Source of the DNA: Amorphophallus konjac
Taxonomy: Eukaryota > Streptophyta > Magnoliopsida > Alismatales > Araceae
Direction of reading: 5' to 3'
DNA length: 64,000 bases
NCBI GenBank assembly: GCA_022559845.1
Contig: CM040125.1
Span: 326,871,829 to 326,935,828 of the forward strand
Under the pieces are notes generated by a model. It saw only the letters and a list, made by a program, of their open reading frames with translations. It did no database searches and was not told the DNA's origin. The position numbers were made by a program, and so were the translations under genes. This document shows, one piece after another, positions 11,407 to 23,018 of the stretch (its first letter is position 1; every line of letters begins with the position of its first letter).

Positions 11407-13934
11407 GAATTTCATCCTGAAAATTCAGGACCTAGCACGAAGTCACAGGGGAAGAACACTGAACCATCTGATAACGCTGTCAGAGCCCCAGCACAGAAAA
11501 CCTCGGTTCTCACGAAAATAACGATCCTGAGGGACACATCCAGACTTACAATCGCAAACAACACCTTGCTCCGCGCCCCGTGCACACCGGCCAACAGAGC
11601 AGGTATATACCAGAGGACACAGTCTGGCATCACCTCAGACACCACGGAAACCAATCAAGGCGCCGCAGCTACAACCTCACTCACCGAGGAGACACAACCC
11701 TCGTACGAGAAATAACTACCGATGCAACCCATGGTCGGTAGACGACCCAGACGTCAGTTTCGTAAACCCGCCGTCTGGTCTCACGCCCGACACAAAGGAA
11801 CATCCAAAATCGAGCTCCCACCAGCTCACGCATCCATCTCAACAGATCGCAACCAGAATAATGGCTCAGCGCCAAGAATCACCTCACGCATGGCAAGCTG
11901 AAAGCCAGACATATCACCGTGCCAACTCTTGTCAGAAGACAAACTTCGACAAAGCCCAGATCCCGTCCGGAAGGCACATCACAGAAACGACCACCAAAGG
12001 TCTCGCTGGCACACGGCTCTCTCCACGCTCGAGCCCCGACAACCAGCATCTTCTGTCTGTGAAAGACCATCCACTGGTCGCTAGATACACGTCAACGGGA
12101 AACCTCCATCGGCCCAATAGACACGATCCAGCCCCACAGCAGGTCATCCGCTGACTCACACACAGACATTTACCACATCTCAAGCTGCACTCCTCTCGGA
12201 CACCGCATCCGAACTCGATCATCGCACCAACTCGACCCTCTCGGGGAGCACGATGAAACCAAATGACAAGATCCTGGTGTCTTCAGTCATCACCTCACTC
12301 GACTCAGACTTACAGGGGAACCATCCCACGCTGGTCACCAAACCAGGGATAACCATTGCGACACCAACGTCCCATCAAGGACCACCATTCCGACGCCAAT
12401 ATTACTAAAAGGCCTCTGCCCACAGGCGTCACTCTTCCATCTTGTCTCATCACATCCCTCGACCTCCGTCAGGCGACATCCTCAACAACCTCATCCAGGT
12501 CCAACATCGACGCATGACACGGCTTCCATCTTAGGAACAGGGTACTCATGCGGCGCACTAGCCAGCACATTCCCCAACACTTCATCTTGCCAATGCCAAG
12601 GACCATAATACCTCGAGCAACGGCATGGCAACAACACATTTCACACCGAGTAACCAATCCTCCGATGCTCAACGCAAACTCAGGAGTCCGCCTGTAGCAA
12701 CCAACGCTATGATCCTGAACCAGTGGGTCATAAGCCCACCAGGCTTCTGCTGTGCACTCAGATCCACGCGCACAACCATAAATTCTCAGAAACACCGCCC
12801 AACCGGCACTAGTCCTTTTGGAAAAGCGCCAGCACCCTTACACGACAAGGGAATGGGCACAACTTCTCACAGGCAACCACCTAGCCAAGACAAGGAGCGC
12901 GTCTCGCACAGACTTCACGACACACGAGGCCAACCAATCCGAACACGCAATGCAAGATGACGAACCTTAGCCCAACATAATCTCTCCAACCAAAGGAGAA
13001 ACTAAACGCACTTCCGACCAACGAAAAACTCCGCGCTCGACCCGATCTCAAATCTCGCGCACGCTGGAAACAGCACCATCCAGCACCAAGGAAAACAATC
13101 GCTTCCATCAGGTCAGCGTCTTCGACACACTCGGCGAGTGTCACATCGGACCATGATCACAACATCCCTCGGTGCACCACCACTGCAATTCCTCGAACTG
13201 CAGCGCACCACACCAAGAGCCGCAACACGAGCCATAACGATAACCGCCGACGCTCATCCTCGGGTCCCAAACTCACCGTGGAGCCTTCACATCTCAAGCC
13301 AACTCTAGGGCGAACACAACCCATTCGCACGCAAGAGCGCAGGAGCAAAGACTTACCGGGACATCTCTGCCAAATCTTACCTCGAAATCCGCAAAACAAT
13401 CAGGACCAACACGTCATTTCTAACGCCACAGAGCACGTCAAGAACATTAGGCTCAAAGAAACAGTAGCTCACCGAGAAGATATTTCGCTCACCCGCGCAC
13501 ACTTCTCGATCAGAACACCTCAGGAGCTGGACAAATCTCAAGCTGGAGTGGCCAAGACCGATAGCAGCTCCCTCGAAGCACACTCATGGCCACTTAACCA
13601 CGAATAATCCTCGCCAGCCACCTGACCTTGCTACAGGTTCCTCGAACGCAGCACCTCGAGTTCACGCCTGCCAGCAACCTTTGCCCCACGCAGCACAACC
13701 AGGGCCACCACCGATGAGGGAGATAGCTCTCGACCTTGATCCTTAGACCCCATGCTGGCACGAAAGTCGCAGACAACAACCACCTTCATAGCGCCGCACA
13801 GCGCACTCAAGCTCTCAAGCGAGAAACTAGGCAGAAAGCGATCACAAAACCCTAAGCCAGCTGTCGACTGTATTGGACCTTATGGACTCTGATCACTGCA
13901 ATGTTTCGAATTCCTATGTACGTCCATAACCACC
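11407..13934 (-). other. Non-coding interior of element B
   Basis: About 2.5 kb, readily aligned with 3150-5800 of element A apart from small indels and a shorter middle. No retrotransposon protein domain is visible in any frame. That two separate elements keep the same non-coding interior suggests it holds signals needed in cis, such as packaging or dimerisation signals; this is inference. Confidence 0.75.
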
Positions 13935-13946
13935 GCTCTGATACTA
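13935..13946 (-). other. Primer-binding site of element B
   Basis: The minus strand reads TAGTATCAGAGC, the initiator tRNA-Met complement with one mismatch, two bases after the 5' LTR end. Confidence 0.85.
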
Positions 13947-15834
13947 GCTGTAATGACCCGAGAATCCGATTACCGGGAGAGACCCGATAACCCGAGACTC
14001 GAACCGCCGCCCACGAGCCGGGAGGGCTCGGAAGGGCTAAAAGGAGTGTGGAGGCACAAAGAAATAAGAAATAAAGTAGGATAATTCAACAATTAACAGA
14101 AATAAATAAACAACTACAGCTACAACCGAGTCTAGTCCAACAGAAAGTATAGTCTAAAGCAGTAAAAATGTACCACATGCCGAGTGAACACTTGGCCCGG
14201 AGAGCTGGCAACTGAGAACCTCTAAACCGCACCCTCGAACCTCGAGGAAGAACTGCCACACCTGAAAAGTAGGGAATGAGTCTCCAAAATAGAGACTCAG
14301 CAGGGATCCCGCAAAACCCCAACCGGAAACAACGGCGGTGGCAGAAAGGAAGGATGTAACCACAAGTGCAACAGTAACAGCAGGAACAACGAACCGGTGG
14401 CCGGTCAAAACTCGGCACTACAGCTACTCCTACTGTACCAGAAACACACCCCTATCTCACGGTCGGGGGCTACCGAACTACACTAGTACTGCTTACCGAA
14501 GCAAAAACCCACGGCAACCATGCCATAGAGGCTTGTCTCCCAGGTCACGGCCAACCTGGACACGCTACCCAAGGTGCAACCCTGACCACCTGGTCACGGG
14601 TATCGCACTACAAAATGTAACCTCGGTAAAGCTACTAGCACCAGTGTCACGGCATGAAAACTGACACACGTGCCACGGCGAAACAACTGAACCTCAACGG
14701 TCAACATGACCAAAAACCCGAAGGTCAAAGTCACGGAAACTGACAGTCTGTCACTCTCTGTCCAGAACAGGAGTACCTCCCACTAGAAGCAAGGCCGAAT
14801 GCGTCCACTGACGTCTTAGTCCGCGCCTCAGGTGTCCCCCTCCGGTCCAGCGGGAACTGAGACACCGTACAAGTAACCACAAACAAGTGACTAGCTGGGG
14901 TCACGCCCGTCGACGTGGATCCAAACGCCCCCAACCACGTGTGCACACATAGACCGTCCGTCCCTGGTCTGGCCGTCTGATCGATTTTCCCCTCAGCCGG
15001 ACTCTGGCTGCTAGACGCGGGGCCTGACGGAAACTGGTCCACAAACCGTCTCTAAGGGTAGCCTCTCCACCACTCCCTGGTGGGACCACACGCGTGTAAG
15101 GAGGCTACGACTAGTGGAGGGTCACTGAGAGAGTAGACTCTCAAGTCAACGGAAAACAACGTCCGAACCCAATGAAGTATGGGGACCGTCCCACGTACCA
15201 GCATCGTCACACGGTGACCACAGTCGGAGAAGAAACGAGACTCACAGTCCACGGGCTGCACACTCAGCCACGTAGGAACGCAGAAACACGGTTCCCAAAG
15301 CAGCTCACAGGCCGCCAAACCAAATCCCACTCTCAGGGAAAGGCGGGAACCCTCCAGCCCCAGGCTGGCAACTGGACTCGCAGTCCAAGGCCATACGCAT
15401 GGCCCACGCGGAAAGCACAGAAGCATGATTCCCAAGGCAACGCACAAGCTGCCACGCCGATAACTGGACTCGCAGTCCAAGGCCAAACACATGGCCCACT
15501 CGGGAATCATCTTCTATGAAAACTCACGGCATGCGGGGGAGACCCCACTGCATCCCCACCGACACATGGTGACTCGGTCTAGCGTAACACGTAAGCCTGA
15601 CACACGAGAAGTCGCCCGGACTCTCAAACCCATGGGCATGCTAAACGAGGTAGCACGATCCTCCCGACAGCCTCAAAACACGGACACAGAATCCCACGGG
15701 TGTCTGGGACACTCACAAGACCACAAGTCGACCACTGGGTCACGACCGGGTCGACTAGGGATCGACACAACGCGAAACAATCGCGGAGAACACGAAAACT
15801 CATCTCGGCACCACACAGAGCCTGACGGTCTAAG

Positions 15835-16353
15835 ATTGGGCCGTCGCAGTCTGTAACGGTCCAAGTCTCGAACGTTACAACCACTCTGACGCACCAACAA
15901 AGGGCCGTCAGACGCTCGGTACAAAGTTGAGTGTGACGCGCCTACCCTGGTGCGTCACAGTCTGTGACGCGCCAACCTTGATGCGTCACAAGATAAGATG
16001 AAACCAACTGTGACGCGTCCTGCTCGGTGCGTCACAGGCTGTAACGGACCAACTCTGGTGCGTTACAAGGTGGGTATGCGTCCGCTCTGACGCACCCACA
16101 CAGGGGCGTTACAAGGCTGTGACACGCCAGCCTTGGTGTGTCACAGGCCTTGACCCCGAACGGTCAAAACCAACGACCGAAAACCAATGGTCAGATCGTC
16201 CCTGACGGTCCAACCCAGGCGCGTCACAGCGCCGTGGCAGTCTATCGTGGGACCGTCACACCCACATACCACCAGTTGGCTAAACGGGCCCTGTGACACA
16301 CCCACCCTGGGGCGTCACAGGCTATGACGGTCACTGGAAGGACCGTCACACCC
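15835..16353. repeat. Palindrome array, GTGACGC/GCGTCAC core (LTR B, 5' copy)
   Basis: Counterpart of 10015-10525. The best stem is GCGTCACAG-TCTGTGACGC around 15951-15970. It contains many TGACG cores, which are also the as-1 recognition core for plant TGA-type bZIP factors. Confidence 0.8.
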
Positions 16354-16892
16354 GTCCGAGAGTGAAATAGCGGGAAACAACCCAAAAATCTAATCCACGC
16401 CCCAATCACCCCCGGGTGATGGGGAAACAAAGGGGAATCCATCCCCAAGCCCCTAGGCATGCATCTAAACCCCTGGATCGGCCAAAAACGCAATGAAACG
16501 GGAGATCGGCCCACAAGCCCTAAAATATGAATTTTTCCCCAAATCACCCCGATTAGCCAGCTCGGCTCACCACGGCCTACGAAACTCACGGAAAAGAAAG
16601 GGCACAAGCTGGGGGTCTATATCCCTACCTCCACCAAAGATTTCACGCCCCGAGCTCGCCGATCCGCGAAGAAAACACCGTGGAAGCCTCGCCGTTCCAT
16701 GAACCCACGGCCGAGCTTCACCACGCCTCCACCGCCTCGATCCTCATCCATCCTGGCCCGTGCCTCACCCGCGCCGTCCCCGCCTCACCCGTACTCCACC
16801 CCGTCGGCCGCCGGAGAGAGAGGGAGAGAGGAGAGAGCGTGAGAAGAGAGAGGGAGAGAAGAGAGAAATGAGAGGGGAGAGAGAGAAAAGGG

Positions 16893-16901
16893 GTTTATAT
16901 A
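16893..16901 (-). promoter_or_regulatory. TATA box of LTR B (5' copy)
   Basis: TATATAAAC on the minus strand about 342 bp inside the LTR, with a CT-rich patch downstream. Confidence 0.55.
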
Positions 16902-17279
16902 GGAAAATTTTGAAAATTTCAAAAAAATACCAAAAAATAGAAAATCACACCCTCGCGATCCTCGTAATGTACCGATCGCGATGGTACCACCGGTGCCCAT
17001 GTGAATTACCCGGTTCACCCGCAACGAGGTTCCGAAGGAATTACCGAAACACACACTGGGAATCGGAAAACACATGCAGAAAAGCCGCGGACGCGCTCCG
17101 GCCCTCCGAAACAGCTCCAGATTGCGCCGATCCGAACATGAAAGATGTCTGAAACATCATTTCCGACACAACGAAACCAGATTCACCAGAAACGTAGATC
17201 CGAGACCCGAGAAGAAGGATCCAAAAAATCCGGGGCATTACACTTCCCTTCTCTGCTTCTCGCTTTCTCGCTCTCGAAA

Positions 17280-17515
17280 CCCTCTCTGAGCTCTCGCCTT
17301 CCAGTAGACCAGCGGCGGCGTCGAGCTCTCGTCTTCCAGCAGACCAGTAGCGATGTCGATCAAGCTCGCCTTCTGGCTCTTGGAAACCCTCTTTGTGCCT
17401 AGGGTTTCTCCAGCAGACCAGCGGCGACGTCGAGTTCTCTCCTTCTTGCTCTCGAAATCCCTCTATGTGCCTAGGGTTTCTGCAGCAGACCAGCAGTGGT
17501 GATCTCGACGATGGC
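17280..17515 (+). repeat. Imperfect ~75-bp tandem repeats in a 5'-UTR-like leader
   Basis: About three to four copies of a unit containing CCAGCAGACCAGCGGCGACG followed by CTCTCGAAACCCTCT and GTGCCTAGGGTTTCT (units begin near 17292, 17330, 17405 and 17480). CT-rich leaders with AACCCTAG-like motifs are typical of plant 5' UTRs. Element B is inserted just upstream at 17242, so the promoter of this transcript is cut off or replaced. No convincing start codon or protein could be assigned. Confidence 0.5.
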
Positions 17516-18100
17516 TACGCGATCTCCTTGGTCACCAACGATGGCATCGATCACGATCGACCTCTAGGGTACATTGATCTATCTTTTAGATCTCTCTCTT
17601 TCTCTCTCTCTTAGCAGATCTCGCTGCGCTCTCACCTCCGACACCCCCCACCCTCTCTCTGAAAAGGACAAAAAAATTGGTTATTGGGATGTCTTTTTCC
17701 TTTATTTTTTTTTCCAAGAGAAAAAAAAGGAAGGAAAGATGTGGGCTTTACAAGGTGACTTTTCCCTCTTTTTTTCATGAGTTTCTAGGTGGCAAGGAGT
17801 TTCAGAATAGAGATCCATATCCTTTTTTGTTTTCTGGGTTCTTGATTTCTCATCTTCTTTTTTCCCCCAAATTTTTGAGGCTCAGGGCGGATTTCCGTTT
17901 GTCTTTGTTCAGATAATTCTTCTGTTTCATTTTTTAGAGAAAAGATGAAGCTTTTAATTAGAACTCTTTTCTTGTCTTCCTATTCTTCCGGAGCCCCGTG
18001 TTTGTTCTTCATTTGTGTTACAGAATCAGGCTGGGTAATCATCTTCTACTTTTCCTGAATGTTATTAACAACAACCTTTTTGTTATGTGTTCTATTGCAG

Positions 18101-18455
18101 TCTGTTTTTGCCTTTGCACCAATCTACAATCCTGTCAACTGCCCTTGGGGACAGAAGGCTTTCTCAAACTATCTGGGTAGCAACAAATCTGATTGGGAGG
18201 TAACATTCTTGTCATTATATTCAACAATATAGTAACTCCAAAAATAATGCTCAGATAATCTTGTCAATTGAACAGTGGTTCTGAGTTTTTTTTGTAGATT
18301 ACTGCTTTGAATAGTTTTAATCCATGCAGTGCAACTTAGTTTTCGATAATTCTGTGAGTGATATTTACTGTCTGCATTTCTTTTTGCAGGAATATGATGC
18401 AACATGTTTGGTTGGAAAAGTTCATAAAGTCTCAACATCGATCCCAATTGATCAG
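18101..18455 (+). pseudogene. SFGH: S-formylglutathione hydrolase, two-exon fragment
   Basis: Exon 18101-18199 follows a TTGCAG acceptor and reads [20 protein letters not shown], then a segment ending in DWE before a GT donor. Exon 18390-18455 follows TTTGCAG and starts EYDATCLV, ending IPIDQ before GTAAAC; the phase is preserved. This matches the part of plant SFGH (esterase D family, formaldehyde detoxification in the cytosol) downstream of the nucleophile serine. The N-terminal half with the GxSxG motif and the C-terminal part with the catalytic Asp and His are absent from the flanking 4 kb. It is therefore a gene fragment, either a relic of a local duplication or sequence captured by a transposon. 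Confidence 0.75.
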
Positions 18456-19889
18456 GTAAACTACAAGCGCATTTCATCCATGAGTAAGTGATTTCTCGGC
18501 GGTAAATAGCAAGAGGACTGGCTACTTAGAAAATACTAGTTTTGTGCAAACAGCTCTCCTCTAATCACCATCCCTCTTTTCCTCCTTTAAACTTCCTCTC
18601 CTTTGATGCTTGGATGTTTTTGGAAGGTTTTCCTTTCATGGTTTTTGCTTCTAGTTCCCACTATGTGTTCATGGCCAAGGTGTGGAGGATGGTTGTGTCC
18701 CTTGTCCGTTCTCTATTTGGGAGTGGGTGGGAATTTTGTTGTTTTATTTATAGTCCCTTCCTCTTTTTTCTGGTTCACAATTTTCTAGTATGCTTTATTT
18801 ATGTGATGGATATCATATTCTCCTCTATAATGTATAGTTGTTCTAGTCTGGTTGGTTATTTTGTGAAGAAGCATATAGCACATCTGAAACTATAAAGGTA
18901 GAATTCTTCCCTGTGTCCTCAAGCATTTGTATATTATTTCAGTTCCTGTTTTGGGTTTTAGAAGGTAGAGGGTTTGGTGTCAGGTTTTGTGGTTTTATTC
19001 TAACTATCTTCTGATGATATTTTTTCTCAAGTTTTCTAGTTTTATTCACTATATGTTTTCAGTTTCATATTGAGCAGCCTCGGCCCTCTAGTATGTTTCA
19101 CTTCTGCCTCCATCATTACGGGGTGTATGTTGTGAGAGGTGTAAATCTTCCATGATAGATTTGTGTTAGGTAAGTTATGCTTAAAAGTGTTTCTTAGATT
19201 TCGTTAATCAAACTTTTAACTTGAGCTGTGCATCAGATGGTAGATAACTGCAATCAGTCAAAGTGCCACAAGTGGCATCTCTATCCATCTCATACAAGTA
19301 TATGTTTCGACTTTCTGATGTGTGTTGATCAAGGTGGTTTCTTGATTTTTCTTGTTTGCTAGATATATTGTCCTTCTAGCTTTTTTAATACCATCAACTT
19401 GAATGGGTATACTAGAGTACTGTTGGCACTTTTCTCTATTTTGAAAGTAGAGTAGTGGTTGTTATTTTACTGATTCCTTTGTTAACCGTGTGTAATCAGC
19501 CTTGTATTACATCATGCATTTATTGTTCTATTCATTTGTCAACAGAACTTTTAGCTGTTTGTCTTCTTGGTCAAACCACTACATCTGTAATTTTTTTCAA
19601 CATCTTTGTCTCTTGTTCTATATGATGTATCTTTTTCTTTCATTTGAATCTCAAACTTGCATTTTCTGGTTGAAAGCCCACTATTTTGCCACCTTCGTCT
19701 AAAGGGGATCAAGAATCCTTGTCATGGCAATGATACAAAATCGGAAGTATGTGATTATAATTGTTTATGATGTATGACTGTATTGTAGCATATTATTTGC
19801 TTCATTGTTCAGAAATTGATTGAAATTTGGTCTTTAAGTACCCATGGGTGACCTGTTTATTGGTCTTTTCATATTGTTCATCATGTCAG
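18456..19889 (+). other. Intron-like AT-rich spacer
   Basis: T-rich sequence with no credible exon, repeat family or RNA gene that I can recognise. It lies between exon fragments with good splice sites and looks like plant intron sequence. The SFGH C-terminal exons expected here were not found. Confidence 0.5.
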
Positions 19890-19985
19890 ATTCAAGGAGA
19901 AGTTTTTGACTTGCCTGAGGATATTGCAAAGGAGCTACTGACTAAGCAAATGCCTCTTGGGAATACCATATCGAAGATCACAAAG
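19890..19985 (+). pseudogene. Isolated exon of an unrecognised gene
   Basis: 96-bp open segment between a TGTCAG acceptor and an AAG/GTGG donor, with a 32-residue reading starting [17 protein letters not shown]. It does not continue SFGH. I do not recognise the family. Codon use and splice context look like a genuine plant exon. With the exons at 21537-21861 it may belong to a second gene fused to the SFGH fragment. Confidence 0.45.
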
Positions 19986-21536
19986 GTGGATTTTTTGCTA
20001 TTTACTTATTTTTTTTCCTTTGTATGCTATTGCCTCGGATTCTTGAATACTGCATACCAAGTTTCTCTACTTTGAAAGTATTGCAGTGGTTGGTTGCCTT
20101 TCAGCTATTGTTCTCCTATGTCTGATGGCTCTCCTATGCTACAAGTGGGCAATTCACTATTTACTTATATAATTGTTGACAGCCAAACGTGAGGGCAATT
20201 CACCATTTATGGATCTTTGCTTTATTGTATGTATTTTTCCTGTCTTATTGTTTTCAGAATACTGCAACTGTAGTTTTAAGTGCCTTTTATTTGTTTGTTG
20301 CATTATTCATTTGTGTACAACAAGAGGTGGATTTTGGTTTCACTTAATGTACTAGTGTATCCTGTTCCACTTAACTTGTGCTGATTTGTTATGTGCTGTT
20401 AAACATATGCACCATGTGCAAGGCTCCTTAATCCTAATAAACTGTCTTGAGGATTTAGTTGGATGGTACCATTGGAAGAATCTAAATTCATTGTATTATT
20501 AATTTCTTTTTTTCCAGGGATTATAGGCAGTGAATAGCCTCTACATTTTTGTTTATGTTGCTAGGTCTTTTCATATTGTACATTGTTCATCTTCTTTTTT
20601 GATTTCTACTAGTAAGTTACGTTTATTAGATATTTGATCTAGGATTAAAATTTTATTTCTTGCTAACTATATTATAGTTTTTTATTTGATATCAGCAATC
20701 TATTCTCTCTGTTTGCAGAAGTGCTTATGACATCCCCACTAAAATTGCACCATGCCTTTCTTTCAGAAATTATTCCTATGCAACTAGAATGTTGTAATAC
20801 CACTTTCAGGAAAAAAAAACTAGAATGCTGTTATAAACCAACTTATATGTTAATCGTTTTCAGCTTTCTACTCAGCCTAAGAAGAAAACAAAATTAGCCC
20901 ACACCTTTCTAGGGCTGTACTCTACTATATTTCATTTCATATTGCCTAGATAATATAAGTGTAAATGTTTACGATAATTGTCATCTGTAAAAATAGATAA
21001 TTGCCATTTGCAAAAATTTCTTTTGGATAATCAGATTCACAGAAACTCAATATTGTCAAGGTGGCTCTATTTAAATGATGTTGTATCCACAAAAAAATAG
21101 GGGCAAGCAATAGCTACCTAGATAGAGCAATCATTTCATGTTAACAGATACTTACAGCCTGGCGAGGTTGAAAACTGCCTTTTCTGTTGATGTTTTTATA
21201 GTTCTGATGTAAGCAGATCACTTGAAATTCCAAAATGAATTTTGGATATAAAGTTATGGCTTCTGCACGGACTCTTCACTTTTGTGATCTATGTTTTGGA
21301 GGATTCTAATTTAATTTTTCTCTGTTCCATATAGGAAAAATAATGCATCTAATCTATTTCATGTAAACTCATTTTTTGTACTGGATTTATGTGGCATTTA
21401 CCAAAAAACTCTTGTAATGCTCTTTTTCTAACAAATATCTTGATGACATTTGGACTAATGCCTGAAAGATGAAGAATATTCTGTACTTTTATACTGCATG
21501 TCTTGTATGACAGTTGTAAGTTCTCCCCTTTGCCAG
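19986..21536 (+). other. Intron-like AT-rich spacer
   Basis: T-rich sequence with a few short open frames but no supported exon, repeat array or RNA gene seen. Confidence 0.45.
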
Positions 21537-21861
21537 ATTTGACATTGACAATCCACTGGCAGCTGATAAGTATAGATGTGAAGGACAGAAAACTCCAAAT
21601 TTTGGTGGTCCATTGATGCTTCCAAATCGCGCTTCTGCAAACAGTTTATATGTTCCAATAAGGTCTTCAGGAGGTTGTGTGGTCTATCAGACAGTTTTGG
21701 AATTATATGGGAAATTTCAAATCTTGTTCTTATCTCCTTTTTTTTCAGGATTCAGAGATCCTTTGGAGGATAAATCCAAGGTCAATGTTGTTCGAATAAA
21801 AGGCCGGCTTTTGGTTACATCAGAAAATGTAGATCTTGTAAAGGATTGGATTTATGTGTAA
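21537..21861 (+). pseudogene. Two terminal exons of an unrecognised gene
   Basis: Exon 21537-21662 (after TTGCCAG) reads FDIDNPLAADKYRCEG and ends VPIR before GTCTTC. The last exon, 21749-21861 (after TTTTTTCAG), has a well-formed frame starting FRDPLEDKSK and ending VKDWIYV with a TAA stop. The phases of the two exons do not match across the 21663-21748 intron: the junction as written runs into a stop within eight codons. An indel has therefore broken the frame or a splice site has moved. The family was not recognised. Confidence 0.45.
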
Positions 21862-22024
21862 TGTTTATGTTTACTGTTTGGATGAGACAATAGATCCGAA
21901 GTACCCAAAAGTTTTTTGGTTCAATGTAATATTTGTGTTGATTATGTGGATCCGAAACTAATCCATTGGATCTGAAAATTCAGATCCTCTAACTCATTAC
22001 TTAATAAAGGTGTATATAATAAGA

Positions 22025-22195
22025 TTTCAGGTTAGATCCGAATCCGAAATTTTAAGTTCAGATTCAGATCAGATCCGGATTTAAAACCGTTAGTAATTTC
22101 AGATTCGGGTCATAATCGGATATATTATTATCGGATCCGAATTTAGATCACAAAGGATCCGATCCGGATCTGACCTGTTGACACCCCGACTCTCG
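22025..22195. repeat. GGATCCGAA-rich segment ending in a hAT-like terminus
   Basis: Repeated GATCCGAA/TCGGATC motifs that end in CCTGTTGACACCCCGA. Read on the minus strand this is a TCGGGGTGTCAACAGGTC end, similar to the short terminal repeats of some plant hAT-type non-autonomous transposons. No matching opposite terminus was found between 17243 and 22025, so only one end is supported. Confidence 0.3.
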
Positions 22196-22319
22196 TGTTA
22201 GTTATATCTCTTGCATGCATTGTTGCATATAGTTGATTCATTGTTCATTGTTCTTGCATCATTTGAAAAATAAGAAAAAAAATCATCATTCTCTTCTTCT
22301 CCTTCTCCCTTCTTAAGGG

Positions 22320-22462
22320 CAATATAGGCACACCCCTCTTGTAATTAGAAGGACCCTCTATTGAGCACTCTGTCTCTTTAGACCGGAATATCTTTTTCCA
22401 AGACCTCCATAAGTCCCCGCATCTGTGGATTCCCTCACGGTCGGCGGGTCGATTGTACCAAA
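22320..22462. repeat. Diverged repeat shared with 60020-60150
   Basis: The stretch around GGCAATATAGGCACACC, ACCCTCTATTGA and AAGACCTCCATAAGTCC aligns at roughly two-thirds identity with 60010-60150 in the LTR of element C. It is part of the pre-insertion target of the LINE, and its other half continues at 37017. It is probably an old LTR remnant. Confidence 0.45.
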
Positions 22463-22477
22463 AAGCACCTTGAAGTT
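22463..22477. repeat. TSD of the LINE, left copy
   Basis: AAGCACCTTGAAGTT, identical to 37002-37016 and followed by a T run (the minus-strand poly(A) tail). Confidence 0.9.
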
Positions 22478-23018
22478 TTTTTTTCCAAGAACCGACCAAC
22501 AGAACATACACTGGTCGAGTGCACCCTCCCTCAGAGAGGGAGAATGTTCCCACTCCCCCAGGCTGTAGCTGTGGCCCTAGATTTTATTAATTTTGGAGAA
22601 AGATTACACTTAGCTTCGGGGCATACCCCTGAGGAAACAAAGAAGGTGTTGGCCCAATGAGATGGCAGACAAGAAGGGGGGTTGAATTGTCTCCTTGATC
22701 GAGATGGCGGATTTTAAAAACTTTCTTAACTGAACACAATGGAATTAAAACAAATTACTTGATTAGCCTAAACAAACATGAGATTTAAAAGGTTCTCTCG
22801 ATCTTTCCGATCTCACTCGTAATAACAATGCAACCGATAGATAAAATTATGCCTAACACGGATAACAAAAGTAGCAGTGTGCAGTGGTGTAGCGAGTAAA
22901 AATCTATTAAATTAACCTATGAAGGGAGATAGAAGAAAAGGACAAACGCACGGGCATTTACATGAGACACAAGGATTTTTAGGTGGTTCGGGACCACGAC
23001 GGGCTCCCTACGTTCACC

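Larger units (their letters stand above)
9119..17242 (-). mobile_element. Element B: second LARD-like LTR retrotransposon, 3' LTR split by element A
   Basis: Minus-strand element: 5' LTR 13949-17242, primer-binding site 13935-13946, non-coding interior 11407-13934, polypurine tract 11390-11406, 3' LTR 9119-11389. The 3' LTR stops abruptly at the TG end of element A. The matching point of B's other LTR is about 14937, so the missing ~1 kb should lie left of the window, beyond A. The two B LTRs differ by clearly more than the A LTRs (several percent by eye), consistent with B being older. The right flank (17243 onward) is the leader of a chimeric gene fragment. Confidence 0.82.
13949..17242 (-). 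repeat. 5' LTR of element B
   Basis: 3294 bp, from TGTAATGCCCCGGA at 17242 to TGTAATGACCCG at 13949 (plus-strand reading). It contains a palindrome array (15835-16353), a GA tract (16814-16890) and a TATA box (16893-16901). Confidence 0.88.

Noticed and set aside
1..17242. Apparent segmental tandem duplication of ~6 kb units
   Set aside because: The repeats have LTR ends, primer-binding sites and polypurine tracts in the right order; two nested LTR elements explain them fully.
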